Notes under the pieces: generated by a model
Told to the model about the DNA's origin: nothing
The model's input: only the letters and a program-made list of their open reading frames with translations
Databases searched by the model: none
NCBI RefSeq assembly: GCF_000411295.1
Contig: NZ_KE150422.1
Location: 249,126-313,125, forward strand
DNA from: Paenisporosarcina sp. HGH0030
GTDB taxonomy: Bacteria > Bacillota > Bacilli > Bacillales_A > Planococcaceae
Length of the DNA: 64,000 nucleotides
Direction of reading: 5' to 3'
Part shown: in pieces, positions 19,182 through 27,409 of the stretch
How positions within the stretch are numbered: the first letter of the stretch is position 1
How the letters are laid out: the number at the start of each line of letters is the position of its first letter
Program-made: the position numbers and the translations under genes

Positions 19182-19514
19182 TTATTTTCCCTCCTTCAGT
19201 GGTTTTAGCATGGATATCGGCAATGCTTCAGTAAATTTTTCCCCACCAAGTCTGTAACCCCAAGCAAAACGCCCTTTTAAGTAATCCACTTGGAAAAAGA
19301 CTCCTGGATCTCCTTCAATCCGATACATTTCTCCAGGTACAATCGATGCAGGATCTACTAAATAAGCTTGTGCCATAATTGCTTTACGTTCCAGAACAGC
19401 ATATTCGTTTACATGACCAAGCTGACTCGCTTTACGTGCTTGTTCCAGTAATTTGGCAATTGCTTGGCGTAATTCCTGTTCGGACATCTGACTATATTTT
19501 TTTTCAATTTCCAT
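19182..19514 (-). CDS. yfhH: YfhH family protein (DUF1811)
   Basis: A 110-residue protein of the DUF1811 family with a helical N-terminus (SQMSEQELRQAIAKLLEQA) and a beta-rich C-terminal half with GEMYRIEGDPG and RFAWGYRLGG, blocks shared with B. subtilis YfhH. No known activity. The ATG at 19514 overlaps the recX end by 11 bp and has AAAGGAG 10 nt upstream; an earlier ATG at 19538 lies deeper in recX without a site. Confidence 0.85.
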   Translation of the reverse strand: MEIEKKYSQMSEQELRQAIAKLLEQARKASQLGHVNEYAVLERKAIMAQAYLVDPASIVPGEMYRIEGDPGVFFQVDYLKGRFAWGYRLGGEKFTEALPISMLKPLKEGK

Positions 19515-20316
19515 CTTCTTCGAGCTCCTTTTTTCCAATAAACATTTCGATTTGTTCTGCAGGGAAACCTTTTACATACAAGGCTTGCTTCACTCTGCGT
19601 TTACGATCAAACCCGGTATATTTCGAAGAGAATTTCCGCCAGATTTTATCTCCTTGATCTGCAATCATTTCTTCCCATTCTTCTGGTTCTGTTTCAAATT
19701 CAATATCTTCAATAGCTTTGCTAATAATGGCATAAGAGTATCCCTTACGCAACAAGGTGTCCTGAATTTTTTGCTTTACTTGCATTGGCGTTTTGGATGA
19801 ATGCTGGTTGGCTATTTTGGCAGCCAGACCTTTTGCAATTTCAGTTTGGTCTTCTTCCGTATACGTTTCAAGCACTTCTTCTTGCAACGATTTATCGATT
19901 CCTTTTTTCTTGAGTTCCTGTTGGATGGCACGAGGACCTTTTTTACCTGTTTTCTTTTGCGTTTCAAGCAATGCTTTAGAAAAGGATTCGTCGTTCAAAA
20001 AATCCAATTGATACAATTTTTGAATGGCTTCCAAAACAACGGCTTCTCCGTATTCAGCATCAAGCAGTTTCTTCTTAACTTCGTGTTCACTCCGCATACG
20101 GAAACTCAAGAATTGAAGTGCTTTGTTAAATGCTTTTCGCACTTCGTCGTCATAGACGATTTCATCTCTTTCCCAATCCTCCAGCACTTTGCCTTTCGAT
20201 AATTGGTACTTTATAAGAAGCGATTCATCTACCGCAAATGCGTATTTTTCCTCTATATAAATATTATAACGTTCAGGATTATTTTTTTGACGCATGATTT
20301 TCGTAATGACTGTCAC
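19504..20316 (-). CDS. recX: recombination regulator RecX
   Basis: A 270-residue all-helical protein of the RecX family, which caps RecA filaments and tunes recombination. Three tandem three-helix repeats are visible, including the signature RMRSEHEVKKKL (about 77-88) and GPRAIQQELKKKGI (about 131-144). Length fits the long Bacillus type (264). The start is a GTG at 20316 with GAGGTGATAGTT before it, giving an N-terminus (TVITKIMRQKNNPERYNIY) that fits YfhG; the ATG at 20337 overlaps the binding site. First gene of recX-yfhH-yfhJ. Confidence 0.92.
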   Translation of the reverse strand: MTVITKIMRQKNNPERYNIYIEEKYAFAVDESLLIKYQLSKGKVLEDWERDEIVYDDEVRKAFNKALQFLSFRMRSEHEVKKKLLDAEYGEAVVLEAIQKLYQLDFLNDESFSKALLETQKKTGKKGPRAIQQELKKKGIDKSLQEEVLETYTEEDQTEIAKGLAAKIANQHSSKTPMQVKQKIQDTLLRKGYSYAIISKAIEDIEFETEPEEWEEMIADQGDKIWRKFSSKYTGFDRKRRVKQALYVKGFPAEQIEMFIGKKELEEDGN

Positions 20317-20431
20317 AACTATCACCTCATGTAACAAGTATACACATTATTAGAGGCACATTCATTTGCGTACACTTATAGAAGAAAGGGTATTATACAT
20401 CTAACAGCTTTATAAAGGAGGATTATATTAA

Positions 20432-21331
20432 ATGAAAATAGCGATTACTGGAGGAAGTGGATTTGTCGGACAGGAGATAACGAAGCAACTAACCTACAAA
20501 GGACATGAAGTGTTTATTTTAACGCGTTCGGATAAACAATCCGACGGCTCGGTACATATGGTCAAATGGCTTACAGATGGTGCTAAACCTGAAGAACACG
20601 TTGAATGCATGGATGCTTGGATTAATCTAGCCGGTGCATCAATTAATGAAGGTCGCTGGACTTCGGAACAAAAACAAAAAATTTATGAAAGCAGAATGAA
20701 TGCAACAAATGAAGTTCTGCGCATTTTTAAAGAAGTGACGAAAAAGCCTTCCGTTTTGATTAATGCAAGCGCAATCGGGATTTATCCCCCTTCTGAACAT
20801 GCAACATATACCGAACATTCGTCTTATCGTGGATCGGATTTCCTGGCAAAAACAGTTGAGGACTGGGAGAGTAAAGCGACGGAAGCGGAGCAATTTGGGA
20901 CACGTGTGGCTTGCGGACGTTTTGGCATAATCCTTGGAAAAGATCAGGGTGCTCTTCCCCTTATGGCTTTACCTTATAAAATGGGTGTCGGAGGAAAAGT
21001 CGGAACTGGCCTTCAATGGGTATCATGGGTCCATGTAGCTGACGTCGCCAAAGCCATTCTTTATGCAATTGAAAATGAAGATTTTTCAGGTCCTTTTAAC
21101 GTAACAGCGCCAGATCCGAAACAAATGAATGATTTTGGGGGAATTTTGGGCAAAGTTTTACAGCGACCTCATTGGATGCCCGTACCTTCACTTGCATTGA
21201 AACTTGTACTGGGTGACAAGAGTCAACTTGTTTTGGAAGGACAAAGAGTTATTCCCGATAAATTGTTAACCCATGGTTTTAAATTCACTTATCCAGATTT
21301 GCAACAGGCACTTAAAAATATTTATGCATAA
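20432..21331 (+). CDS. yfhF: YfhF, epimerase-like SDR protein (TIGR01777 type)
   Basis: A 299-residue NAD(P)-binding protein of the SDR39U1 family. The N-terminal nucleotide motif GGSGFVGQEI is at about 7-16, NLAGASINEGRW at about 66-77 is the family signature, and the C-terminal DUF1731 segment (LPDKLLTHGFKFTYPDL-like, about 273-290) is intact. Members have been tied loosely to cell division in plants and algae (SulA-like), but no bacterial function is established. AAAGGAGGATTATATTAA precedes the ATG. Divergent from recX. Its end is followed by a hairpin that runs into the next start codon. Confidence 0.85.
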   Translation: MKIAITGGSGFVGQEITKQLTYKGHEVFILTRSDKQSDGSVHMVKWLTDGAKPEEHVECMDAWINLAGASINEGRWTSEQKQKIYESRMNATNEVLRIFKEVTKKPSVLINASAIGIYPPSEHATYTEHSSYRGSDFLAKTVEDWESKATEAEQFGTRVACGRFGIILGKDQGALPLMALPYKMGVGGKVGTGLQWVSWVHVADVAKAILYAIENEDFSGPFNVTAPDPKQMNDFGGILGKVLQRPHWMPVPSLALKLVLGDKSQLVLEGQRVIPDKLLTHGFKFTYPDLQQALKNIYA

Positions 21332-21342
21332 CATTTCAGAGA

Positions 21343-21379
21343 AAACGCAACCTATCTTAAAAAGAAAGGTTGCGTTTTT
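21343..21379 (+). terminator. hairpin terminator of yfhF overlapping the pdaA start region
   Basis: AAACGCAACCT (21343-21353) pairs with AGGTTGCGTTT (21367-21377) and five Ts follow. The last T touches the pdaA ATG at 21380. The only purine-rich sequence that could serve as pdaA binding site, AAAGAAAGG, lies in the loop and right arm. Confidence 0.8.
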
Positions 21380-22183
21380 ATGTGGTGGAAACATACCGTA
21401 GGCGTCATTGCCTCATGTGCAATATTAACTCTGGGCATTTTATTGAATCCATTTCAAGTAGATGCCGAATCTCTTAATTGGGGATTCAAAAAATCAAAAC
21501 AGGAAGAACAAGCTCAAGCCGGGAGTGCATTTGATGAACTCTTGAAAAAATATGGAGCCTATTACAAAGGGTCTCCCGATGAAAAAATCCTATACCTTAC
21601 GTTCGACAATGGCTATGAAAATGGCTACACTGCATCTATTTTAGACACATTGAAAAAAGAAAAAGCACCTGCCACTTTTTTTCTGACAGGTCATTATGTA
21701 GAAAGTGCGACGGAACTGGTCCAACGTATGGTGAAGGAAGGCCATCAAATAGGAAATCATTCGTATGGCCATCCAAATATGGCTAATTTATCGGAAGAAC
21801 GAATGAAAGAAGAATGGGAAAAATTCGATCAGATTCTTGCCGAAAAAACGGGCGTGAAGAGAACATATTTTGCACGGCCTCCTGAAGGTGTTTTCAGTGA
21901 AAAATTACTTGCCTATGGTAACGAGCTCGGCTATCGCCATATGTTCTGGTCTGTCGCTTTCGTTGATTGGTATGCTGATCGTCCACAAGGAAAGGCTTAT
22001 GCATACAACCATTTAATGAACCAACTTCATCCAGGTGCCATAATTTTGATGCATACGGTTTCTCCGGATAATGCAGCCGCTTTACCCGATTTTATTCGTG
22101 ATGCCAAAGCGAAAGGCTACACATTTTCATCGTTAGACGCATTGGTAAATGAAGCAATCGAATTCCCGTTGTCTTTTCATTAA
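21380..22183 (+). CDS. pdaA: polysaccharide deacetylase PdaA (delta-lactam formation)
   Basis: A 267-residue secreted or membrane-tethered carbohydrate esterase 4. A signal sequence occupies residues 1-29. Catalytic motifs are in order: TFDNGYENGY (about 71-80) in place of the usual TFDDG, NHSYGHP (about 127-133), RPPEG, and LHPGAIILMHT (about 215-225). The N in TFDN and the overall length match PdaA, which deacetylates MurNAc so that spore cortex muramic delta-lactam can form; germination needs it. Expected in the forespore under sigma G. The ATG lies directly after a terminator hairpin, an odd arrangement described under findings. Confidence 0.92.
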   Translation: MWWKHTVGVIASCAILTLGILLNPFQVDAESLNWGFKKSKQEEQAQAGSAFDELLKKYGAYYKGSPDEKILYLTFDNGYENGYTASILDTLKKEKAPATFFLTGHYVESATELVQRMVKEGHQIGNHSYGHPNMANLSEERMKEEWEKFDQILAEKTGVKRTYFARPPEGVFSEKLLAYGNELGYRHMFWSVAFVDWYADRPQGKAYAYNHLMNQLHPGAIILMHTVSPDNAAALPDFIRDAKAKGYTFSSLDALVNEAIEFPLSFH

Positions 22184-22234
22184 CTGGTCTGTCCTATATA
22201 CTGTAGAAACCAGTAGTAAAGGACGTGAAAACAT

Positions 22235-23608
22235 TTGTCACAAGAAAACATAATCGAAGTCGGTCAAAAATTCCCGCTGACAATCAAACGCCTTGGCATT
22301 AATGGAGAAGGCATTGGCTATTATAAGCGCAATGTCGTCTTCGTTACAGGCGCTCTTCCAGGAGAAGAAGTGACCGCTCAAGTACAAGTAGTCAAGCGCA
22401 ATTTTGCTGAAGCAAGCATTCTAAAGATCCGTAAGGCCTCACCTCACCGGCAAGATGCACCCTGCCCTGTTTATGAAGCCTGCGGTGGGTGTCAATTGCA
22501 GCATATGACTTATGAACAACAGCTTAAAGAAAAACGTGATTTGATTGTGCAATCACTTGAACGATACGTAAAAGACATTGCAAATGATATCGAAGTGCGC
22601 CAGACAATCGGCATGGATAATCCATGGCATTATCGCAACAAAAGTCAATTCCAAGTACGTAAAGACGGCAAGAAAGTAAAAGCTGGTCTATTTGCGGAAG
22701 GTACACATCAGTTATTGGATATCGATGAGTGTATCGTGCAACATCCACATACAACACTTGTGACGAATGCAGTAAAAAGAATTCTAGAGAAACTTAAAAT
22801 ACCGATTTATGATAGTGAAACCGGCAATGGTCTAGTACGAACAATTGTGGTCCGTACCGGCATTCAAACAGGTGAAATTCAGTTAGTACTTGTCACTACA
22901 CTTGCAGAAATGCCGAAACGTCAACTACTCATTGATAAATTGGCGACCATAGATCCTGCCATTGTCTCGATTGTCCAAAATGTCAATCCGAAGCAAACTT
23001 CCTTAATTTTTGGCGAGCGAACAATAGTTCTTCATGGCAAGAAAACACTCCATGAAGAATTAGGTGAACTTTCATTTGATTTATCTGCACGAGCATTTTT
23101 CCAATTGAATCCCGCTCAAACCGTTCGTTTATATAACGAAATTAAATCGGCTGCAGCATTAACAGGTAAAGAAACCGTTGTCGATGCTTACTGTGGTGTT
23201 GGAACAATTGGCTTATGGTTAGCCGATCAAGCAAAAGAAGTCCGAGGAATGGATATCATTGCGGATAGTATTTACGATGCAAAGAAAAACGCAGAGAAAC
23301 ATGGATTCACTCACGCTACTTACGAGACTGGCACTGCTGAAGAGTGGCTTGCCACATGGAGCCGTGAAGGGTTCTCCCCTGATGTTCTAACTGTAGATCC
23401 ACCTCGGACCGGTTTAGCTGACAGTTTATTGCATACTATTTTAAATGTGCGACCGAAAAGATTTGTCTATACGTCATGTAATCCATCCACTTTAGCAAAA
23501 GATTTAAGCGAATTGCGTAAGGTTTACAATATCGTCTATATCCAACCTATCGATATGTTCCCGCAAACAGCACAAATCGAAAGCGTCACATTGTTGGAAC
23601 GTAAATAA
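22235..23608 (+). CDS. rlmCD: 23S rRNA (uracil-5)-methyltransferase RlmCD
   Basis: A 457-residue SAM-dependent RNA methyltransferase. An N-terminal TRAM domain covers about 5-65, the Fe-S cysteines appear as C-x5-C-x2-C near 79-88 ([10 protein letters not shown]) with a fourth near 169, and the C-terminal methyltransferase core has [19 protein letters not shown] and the catalytic Cys in [13 protein letters not shown]. Homologous to B. subtilis RlmCD (YfjO), which makes m5U747 and m5U1939. The start is a TTG at 22235 with AAAGGACGTG about 11 nt ahead. It follows pdaA by 51 bp and ends in a terminator. Confidence 0.92.
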   Translation: MSQENIIEVGQKFPLTIKRLGINGEGIGYYKRNVVFVTGALPGEEVTAQVQVVKRNFAEASILKIRKASPHRQDAPCPVYEACGGCQLQHMTYEQQLKEKRDLIVQSLERYVKDIANDIEVRQTIGMDNPWHYRNKSQFQVRKDGKKVKAGLFAEGTHQLLDIDECIVQHPHTTLVTNAVKRILEKLKIPIYDSETGNGLVRTIVVRTGIQTGEIQLVLVTTLAEMPKRQLLIDKLATIDPAIVSIVQNVNPKQTSLIFGERTIVLHGKKTLHEELGELSFDLSARAFFQLNPAQTVRLYNEIKSAAALTGKETVVDAYCGVGTIGLWLADQAKEVRGMDIIADSIYDAKKNAEKHGFTHATYETGTAEEWLATWSREGFSPDVLTVDPPRTGLADSLLHTILNVRPKRFVYTSCNPSTLAKDLSELRKVYNIVYIQPIDMFPQTAQIESVTLLERK

Positions 23609-23667
23609 TCATTGAACGATAAACACTAGAATCATTTAATATAGCCTCATAATAAATAATAATTTCT

Positions 23668-23694
23668 AGCATGCTCAATTGGGCATGCTTTTTC
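23668..23694 (+). terminator. terminator of rlmCD
   Basis: AGCATGCTC and GGGCATGCT pair with a four-base AATT loop and are followed by Ts. Confidence 0.9.
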
Positions 23695-23794
23695 TTTTTG
23701 TTTAATATCAAGGATTATTATTTTTAATTCTAGGGAATAAAGACAATAAGTTACTACGAATTTAAAGCTAAATTGGATTTACGGAGGAATTGCT

Positions 23795-24643
23795 ATGAAG
23801 TGGAGAGGTCGAAGACAAAGTGCAAATGTAGAAGATCGCAGAGGGATGGGTGCTGGTGGAATAGGAATTGCCGGTGGTGGAATTGGTCTAGTCATTGTCA
23901 TTATTATGACGCTAATCGGTGGCGGTGGTCCCGGTGATATTTTGAATAATATACAAGGCACTGATACGAACCAAGCAGGTCAATACGAAGAAACCGAACA
24001 GGAAAAAGAACTGGCGGATTTCGTTTCAGTTGTCCTGGCAGACACCGAAACTGTATGGAGCGAGCTTTTCAAAGAAAAAGGATCGGAATATCAGAAACCG
24101 ATCATGGTATTGTATAACGGTCAAGTCCAATCCGCTTGTGGAGCAGCTGGCTCAGCCGTAGGACCATTTTATTGTCCAGGTGATTATAAGCTTTATATTG
24201 ATTTAAGCTTTTATGAAGAATTGAATAAAAAATTCCAAGCTCCTGGTGACTTTGCAATGGCTTATGTTATTGCCCATGAAGTTGGTCACCACGTGCAAAC
24301 ACTTTTAGGTACAAATAAGGAAGTAATGGCACTTCGCAATAAAATGAGTGAAGAGGAGTTCAATCTATATTTAATACGTCTGGAGTTGCAAGCGGACTAT
24401 TATGCTGGCGTTTTCGCCCATTACGCAGAAGGTCAAGGCTACTTAGAAGTAGGCGATATTGAAGAAGCGATTACTGCTGCAAGTGCAGTAGGTGATGATA
24501 ATATTCAAAAGAAAACGCAAGGATACGTCGTACCGGAAAGTTTTACACATGGTACTTCTGAGCAACGCATGCGTTGGTTCAAAAAAGGATATGAAGCGGG
24601 AACAATTGAAGATGGTGATACATTTAAAGCAAAAAATCTATAA
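23795..24643 (+). CDS. YpfJ-family neutral zinc metallopeptidase
   Basis: A 282-residue membrane-anchored metallopeptidase of the zinc_peptidase (YpfJ/KPN_02809) family. Start region RGRRQSANVEDRRG is the usual family opening, followed by one Gly/Ile-rich membrane helix at about 22-45 and an external domain. The zinc motif HEVGHH lies at about 158-163 and a downstream ELQADYYAG supplies the third ligand. Substrates are unknown. GGAGGAATTGCT precedes the ATG. It stands alone and ends at a terminator shared with the convergent MFS gene. Confidence 0.88.
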   Translation: MKWRGRRQSANVEDRRGMGAGGIGIAGGGIGLVIVIIMTLIGGGGPGDILNNIQGTDTNQAGQYEETEQEKELADFVSVVLADTETVWSELFKEKGSEYQKPIMVLYNGQVQSACGAAGSAVGPFYCPGDYKLYIDLSFYEELNKKFQAPGDFAMAYVIAHEVGHHVQTLLGTNKEVMALRNKMSEEEFNLYLIRLELQADYYAGVFAHYAEGQGYLEVGDIEEAITAASAVGDDNIQKKTQGYVVPESFTHGTSEQRMRWFKKGYEAGTIEDGDTFKAKNL

Positions 24644-24659
24644 TGACCTCTCATAAATG

Positions 24660-24710
24660 AAAACAGCATGTCCCATCGAATCTCAACTCGATTGGACATG
24701 CTGTTTTTTG
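24660..24710. terminator. bidirectional terminator between the peptidase and MFS genes
   Basis: AAACAGCATGTCC and GGACATGCTGTTT form the outer stem, with ATCGA and TCGAT extending it inward. One arm encodes the last codons of the MFS gene. A and T runs flank both sides, so it serves both convergent genes. Confidence 0.85.
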
Positions 24711-25861
24711 GGCTTCAACAAGCTTAATAAACTTAACGTCAATAAAAATAACGAAATAAGCCATAAAAAACTGAAGTCTTTAAAGTACTCCAGAAACACA
24801 CCGCCCAAAAATGGTCCGGTCAAGCTGCCGATACTAAAGAAAATCCCGCATAGTAAATTCCCTGATGGCAATAAAGCTTTAGGCGTTAAATCCGCCATGT
24901 AAGAAATACCAAGAGAAAATGTTGACCCTACGAACAAACCAGCGAGTAGAAATGCACCGATAAGTGTCCAAACATTATTCTCTAACATGGCTGCCAAACT
25001 AAAAGAGAACGCGCCGCCAAACAACGAAAATAATACGACTTTCTTTCTGCCGATTCGATCACTTAGAGCACCTAATGGTAACTGCGAAAGGATTCCACCT
25101 GTTGAAAATGCAGCTAATATAATGGAAACCATAGACACATTGACATCATTTCGCAACGCGTAGACTGGGAAAATGGCATGCAAGCTGGACTCCAAAAATC
25201 CGTAACTAAATGGAGGGATAAAAGCTACCCAAGCAAATCCAATGGTTGCCCCAAAACGTGCCCATGTCCCTCGCATTGTGGATGTTTCATGTATATGCCC
25301 GGGAAAATCATTATCTACAAAAAATATGAGTGACCAAGCGGACATACATAAAATCCCCGATATGATAAACGGCAAGCCTTCGTAAATATAAACGAGTGGC
25401 AAAAATAAAGGACCTGCTGCGAAACCAATTCCGAATGACAGTCCGTACAATGCGATATTGCGCCCTAAGCGTTCTTGTGGCGAAAAGCTTGTAATCCATG
25501 TTTGAGTCGAAAAATGAAGTGCATGGTCTCCTATTCCAATGAACAATCGCAAAATAAACCAAAAAACAACACTTTTCCATAGCGGAAATAACAGCAATGA
25601 TACAAAAACCAACATCCCTCCGATGAGAATTATGGGCTTATAACCAAATCTTCGAAGTGGCTGTTCCATAAATGGAGAAATTAAAAGTGTTCCGATATAT
25701 AGCCCTGTTGCGTTCAAACCGTTCAATGAAGAAGAAAGTCCATCTTGTTCGAAAATTACAGAAATGAGTGGCAACAGCATTCCTTGCGAAAATCCAGATA
25801 TCGAAACAATGACCACTAAAATCCAAAATCTTCTTTTTTCTAAGGCTGTAAACTGATTCAT
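24683..25861 (-). CDS. MFS family transporter
   Basis: A 392-residue protein with twelve hydrophobic segments and the MFS loop motif GALSDRIGRKKVV between helices 8 and 9 (about 263-275). N-terminal MNQFTALEKRRFW and length resemble the YfkF group of putative drug or sugar-phosphate exporters, but substrate is unknown. AGGAGGACC precedes the ATG. It is divergent from the OsmC gene, and a perfect 9-7-9 inverted repeat lies over its predicted -10 region, so it is likely repressed by an unlinked regulator. Confidence 0.85.
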   Translation of the reverse strand: MNQFTALEKRRFWILVVIVSISGFSQGMLLPLISVIFEQDGLSSSLNGLNATGLYIGTLLISPFMEQPLRRFGYKPIILIGGMLVFVSLLLFPLWKSVVFWFILRLFIGIGDHALHFSTQTWITSFSPQERLGRNIALYGLSFGIGFAAGPLFLPLVYIYEGLPFIISGILCMSAWSLIFFVDNDFPGHIHETSTMRGTWARFGATIGFAWVAFIPPFSYGFLESSLHAIFPVYALRNDVNVSMVSIILAAFSTGGILSQLPLGALSDRIGRKKVVLFSLFGGAFSFSLAAMLENNVWTLIGAFLLAGLFVGSTFSLGISYMADLTPKALLPSGNLLCGIFFSIGSLTGPFLGGVFLEYFKDFSFLWLISLFLLTLSLLSLLKPKKQHVQSS

Positions 25862-25880
25862 GAAGGTCCTCCTGCGTACG

Positions 25881-25905
25881 GGTTGAAATTATATTCATTT
25901 CAACC
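25881..25905. promoter_or_regulatory. 9-7-9 inverted repeat, candidate operator of the MFS/OsmC pair
   Basis: GGTTGAAAT (25881-25889) and ATTTCAACC (25897-25905) are perfect inverted repeats with a seven-base spacer. A TATAAT on the minus strand (25888-25893) lies inside it and would start the MFS transcript near 25881. No regulator gene lies next to it. Confidence 0.55.
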
Positions 25906-25944
25906 AAGTTTCGGTACAATTCTATCATAAAGGAGGGATTTGCG

Positions 25945-26325
25945 TTGAAGTATGTGATGACAGAATATGGATTAGAAACAGAGTTGGAGTTTGGAAAATT
26001 AACGATTTCAGGAGATGAAACAAAAGGATTTAGACCTTACCAATTAATTGTTTCGTCTCTTGTAGGCTGTAGTGGCGGCGTTCTTCGAAAAGTATGTGAG
26101 AAGATGCGTATGCCGATTGAGGATATGGAGATTGAAGTATTGGAAGTGTTGCGCAATCCTGAAGAAGCAAATCGACTCGAAAAAGTGCACATCCATTTCA
26201 AATTAAGAGGTCAACTCGAGGAAGCGAAAGTTGAAAAAGCAATGATTCTGACGAAGAAAAATTGTTCTATGGTCCGTTCTGTAGACCAATCAATTGAAGT
26301 CGTAGAAACGTTCGAACTTATTTAG
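25945..26325 (+). CDS. OsmC family protein
   Basis: A 126-residue protein of the OsmC/Ohr fold, thiol peroxidases that reduce organic hydroperoxides. The two reactive cysteines are seen in VGCSGGVLRKV (about 41-51) and KKNCSMVRSV (about 107-116). It is closer to the YhfA-like OsmC group than to Ohr, and its natural substrate is uncertain. Start is a TTG with AAAGGAGGG 8 nt upstream. Divergent from the MFS gene with a shared palindrome between. Confidence 0.88.
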   Translation: MKYVMTEYGLETELEFGKLTISGDETKGFRPYQLIVSSLVGCSGGVLRKVCEKMRMPIEDMEIEVLEVLRNPEEANRLEKVHIHFKLRGQLEEAKVEKAMILTKKNCSMVRSVDQSIEVVETFELI

Positions 26326-26331
26326 ACATTG

Positions 26332-26382
26332 ATGAAGGCTCAGTCGATGATCTGCGAACAGATGATTGGCTGAGCCTTCTAA
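26332..26382 (+). terminator. hairpin after the OsmC gene
   Basis: GAAGGCTCAG and CTGAGCCTTC pair, and the stem continues inward with a few mismatches to ATCTG/CAGAT. The T run is poor, so this may be an RNA-end-protecting hairpin rather than a strong terminator. Confidence 0.6.
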
Positions 26383-26600
26383 ATATCACTAATATCCAAT
26401 TGAGTATCCATATATCGATTCACGGCTATTGTGCCGGTGAAATGTTCGAACCCCCTCCTTCTAACTGATTGATTGGTTTCGACTATTCACTACGGCCTCC
26501 CCTCTCTTGTTGAAGTAAATTAACCTTAACACGTTAATTAACTTTTGTAAATATTCAAAATACATTTAATATTAAAATATTTCATAAGTCCTACTGACAG
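26383..26600. other. noncoding stretch before the SE1561-family gene
   Basis: About 220 bp with no supported gene. The only structure I see is a short inverted repeat AATTAAC/GTTAATT at 26518-26539, some 60 bp before the promoter of the next gene. Confidence 0.5.
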
Positions 26601-26629
26601 TTGAAAAATCATTGTATATGGGCTACGAT
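26601..26629 (+). promoter_or_regulatory. promoter of the SE1561-family gene
   Basis: TTGAAA (26601-26606) and TACGAT (26624-26629) are 17 bp apart, 25 bp before the start codon. Confidence 0.6.
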
Positions 26630-26654
26630 GTATGTGTAAAGCGAGGTGGCTCAC

Positions 26655-26840
26655 ATGGGCAAGTCAATTTCAAACAAAGACCAACAAGTCACATACTTAA
26701 AAGAACGTCTTCACATTTTCTTAGAAGTATTAGATTCAATTGAACCAGAAACGACTGAACTTGAAGACATTGATCGCTTGATTGCGATGATGGATGACTT
26801 AGAAGAAAAGATGGAACAATTTAAAAACCGTCCTGAATGA
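26655..26840 (+). CDS. SE1561 family small protein
   Basis: A 61-residue acidic, helical protein of a family widespread in Staphylococcus and Bacillales (SE1561 type). It has no membrane segment or signal peptide; the sequence is mostly two amphipathic helices, YLKERLHIFLEVLDSIEP and LEDIDRLIAMMDDLEEKM, which suggests a coiled coil or dimer. Function unknown. The start at 26655 has GAGGTGG 6 nt upstream; an in-frame ATG three codons earlier overlaps that site. It has its own promoter and terminator. Confidence 0.75.
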   Translation: MGKSISNKDQQVTYLKERLHIFLEVLDSIEPETTELEDIDRLIAMMDDLEEKMEQFKNRPE

Positions 26841-26846
26841 ACACAT

Positions 26847-26882
26847 GGAGAGTGCCTATTTATATGGGTGCTCTCTTTTTTA
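26847..26882 (+). terminator. terminator of the SE1561-family gene
   Basis: GAGAGTGCC pairs with GGGTGCTCTC across a short AT-rich loop, followed by six Ts. Confidence 0.8.
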
Positions 26883-26937
26883 TGTTCCAAATTCTATTTT
26901 ATTTTAGCTCTGTTAAATGGTGTGGTTGTTTATCGTA

Positions 26938-27038
26938 CATTTGCGCTTGCCGCACGTTCCGCATGAGCCCAACAAGTATGAAAACCACATACTTGCGGTC
27001 TCATTCTTCACGCTCTTGCGGCCAGCTAGGCGCAAATG
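26938..27038. repeat. 100-bp nested inverted repeat (long hairpin element)
   Basis: Four nested arms pair in order: CATTTGCGC/GCGCAAATG (26938-26946, 27030-27038), GCCGCA/TGCGGC (26949-26954, 27017-27022), ATGAG/CTCAT (26963-26967, 27000-27004) and CAAGTATG/CATACTTG (26973-26980, 26988-26995) around a seven-base loop. No reading frame. It is MITE-like in shape; target duplications are not obvious. Confidence 0.65.
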
Positions 27039-27107
27039 CACTCTTCGTAATATCAACAACATTATTTAATAGGGTGTTCTAGAGTCTGTTAATCATATTG
27101 TTAAAGT

Positions 27108-27215
27108 AAAGGAATCTGCGCCACTCCTGCGGAAAAACGGGCTGGCAAGACCCCGCAGTGAGGTACGAGCGAGGAGGCTTGCCAGTTCGTCCGCGGAAAG
27201 GGCGCAGATTCCTTT
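27108..27215. repeat. 108-bp inverted repeat with perfect 15-bp ends
   Basis: AAAGGAATCTGCGCC (27108-27122) and GGCGCAGATTCCTTT (27201-27215) are perfect inverted repeats, and GCTGGCAAG/CTTGCCAG inside (27141-27149, 27178-27185) extends the fold. The GC-rich interior with CCCCGCAGTGAGG, GCGAGGAGGCTTGCC and CCGCGGAAA resembles an intergenic repeat I recognise from many Bacillaceae genomes. A T run follows, so it could also act as a terminator. Confidence 0.7.
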
Positions 27216-27284
27216 TTTGTAAAATCAACCGTGAAAGTTCAAAGCGGTTAGTTCGAATGAAATTTTAAGCTATGAAATGTTTTT

Positions 27285-27409
27285 TGACTAATCGCAGACC
27301 ATTTCTGTCGGTTCGCATGTGATTTATGTCCAGTCAGAGGCGGTTTATATCCATCTGCAATGGTTTTACGTCCATACAAATCTCTTTCTGTCCATTCGCA
27401 TCCAACTTC
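27285..27409. repeat. degenerate 21-bp tandem repeats
   Basis: Six consecutive units of 21, 21, 21, 21, 20 and 21 bp begin at 27285, 27306, 27327, 27348, 27369 and 27389. Most start TGTCC or a close variant, followed by a TTCGCA-like core and a TTT-rich end. Two weaker units may precede. They do not encode a protein in any frame. Confidence 0.6.

Noticed and set aside
19379-20202. Several plus-strand frames opposite yfhH and recX, rich in Phe and Cys
   Set aside because: They are shadows of Glu/Lys-rich genes on the other strand; no initiation signals.
26395-26470. Minus-strand frame ending HFTGTIAVNRYMDTQLDISDI after a GGAGGGGG run
   Set aside because: The peptide looks plausible but there is no start codon at a proper distance from the binding-site-like run, so it cannot be supported as a gene.
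26938-27409. CRISPR array
   Set aside because: The 21-bp units are degenerate and contiguous without unique spacers, and no cas gene is present in the window.
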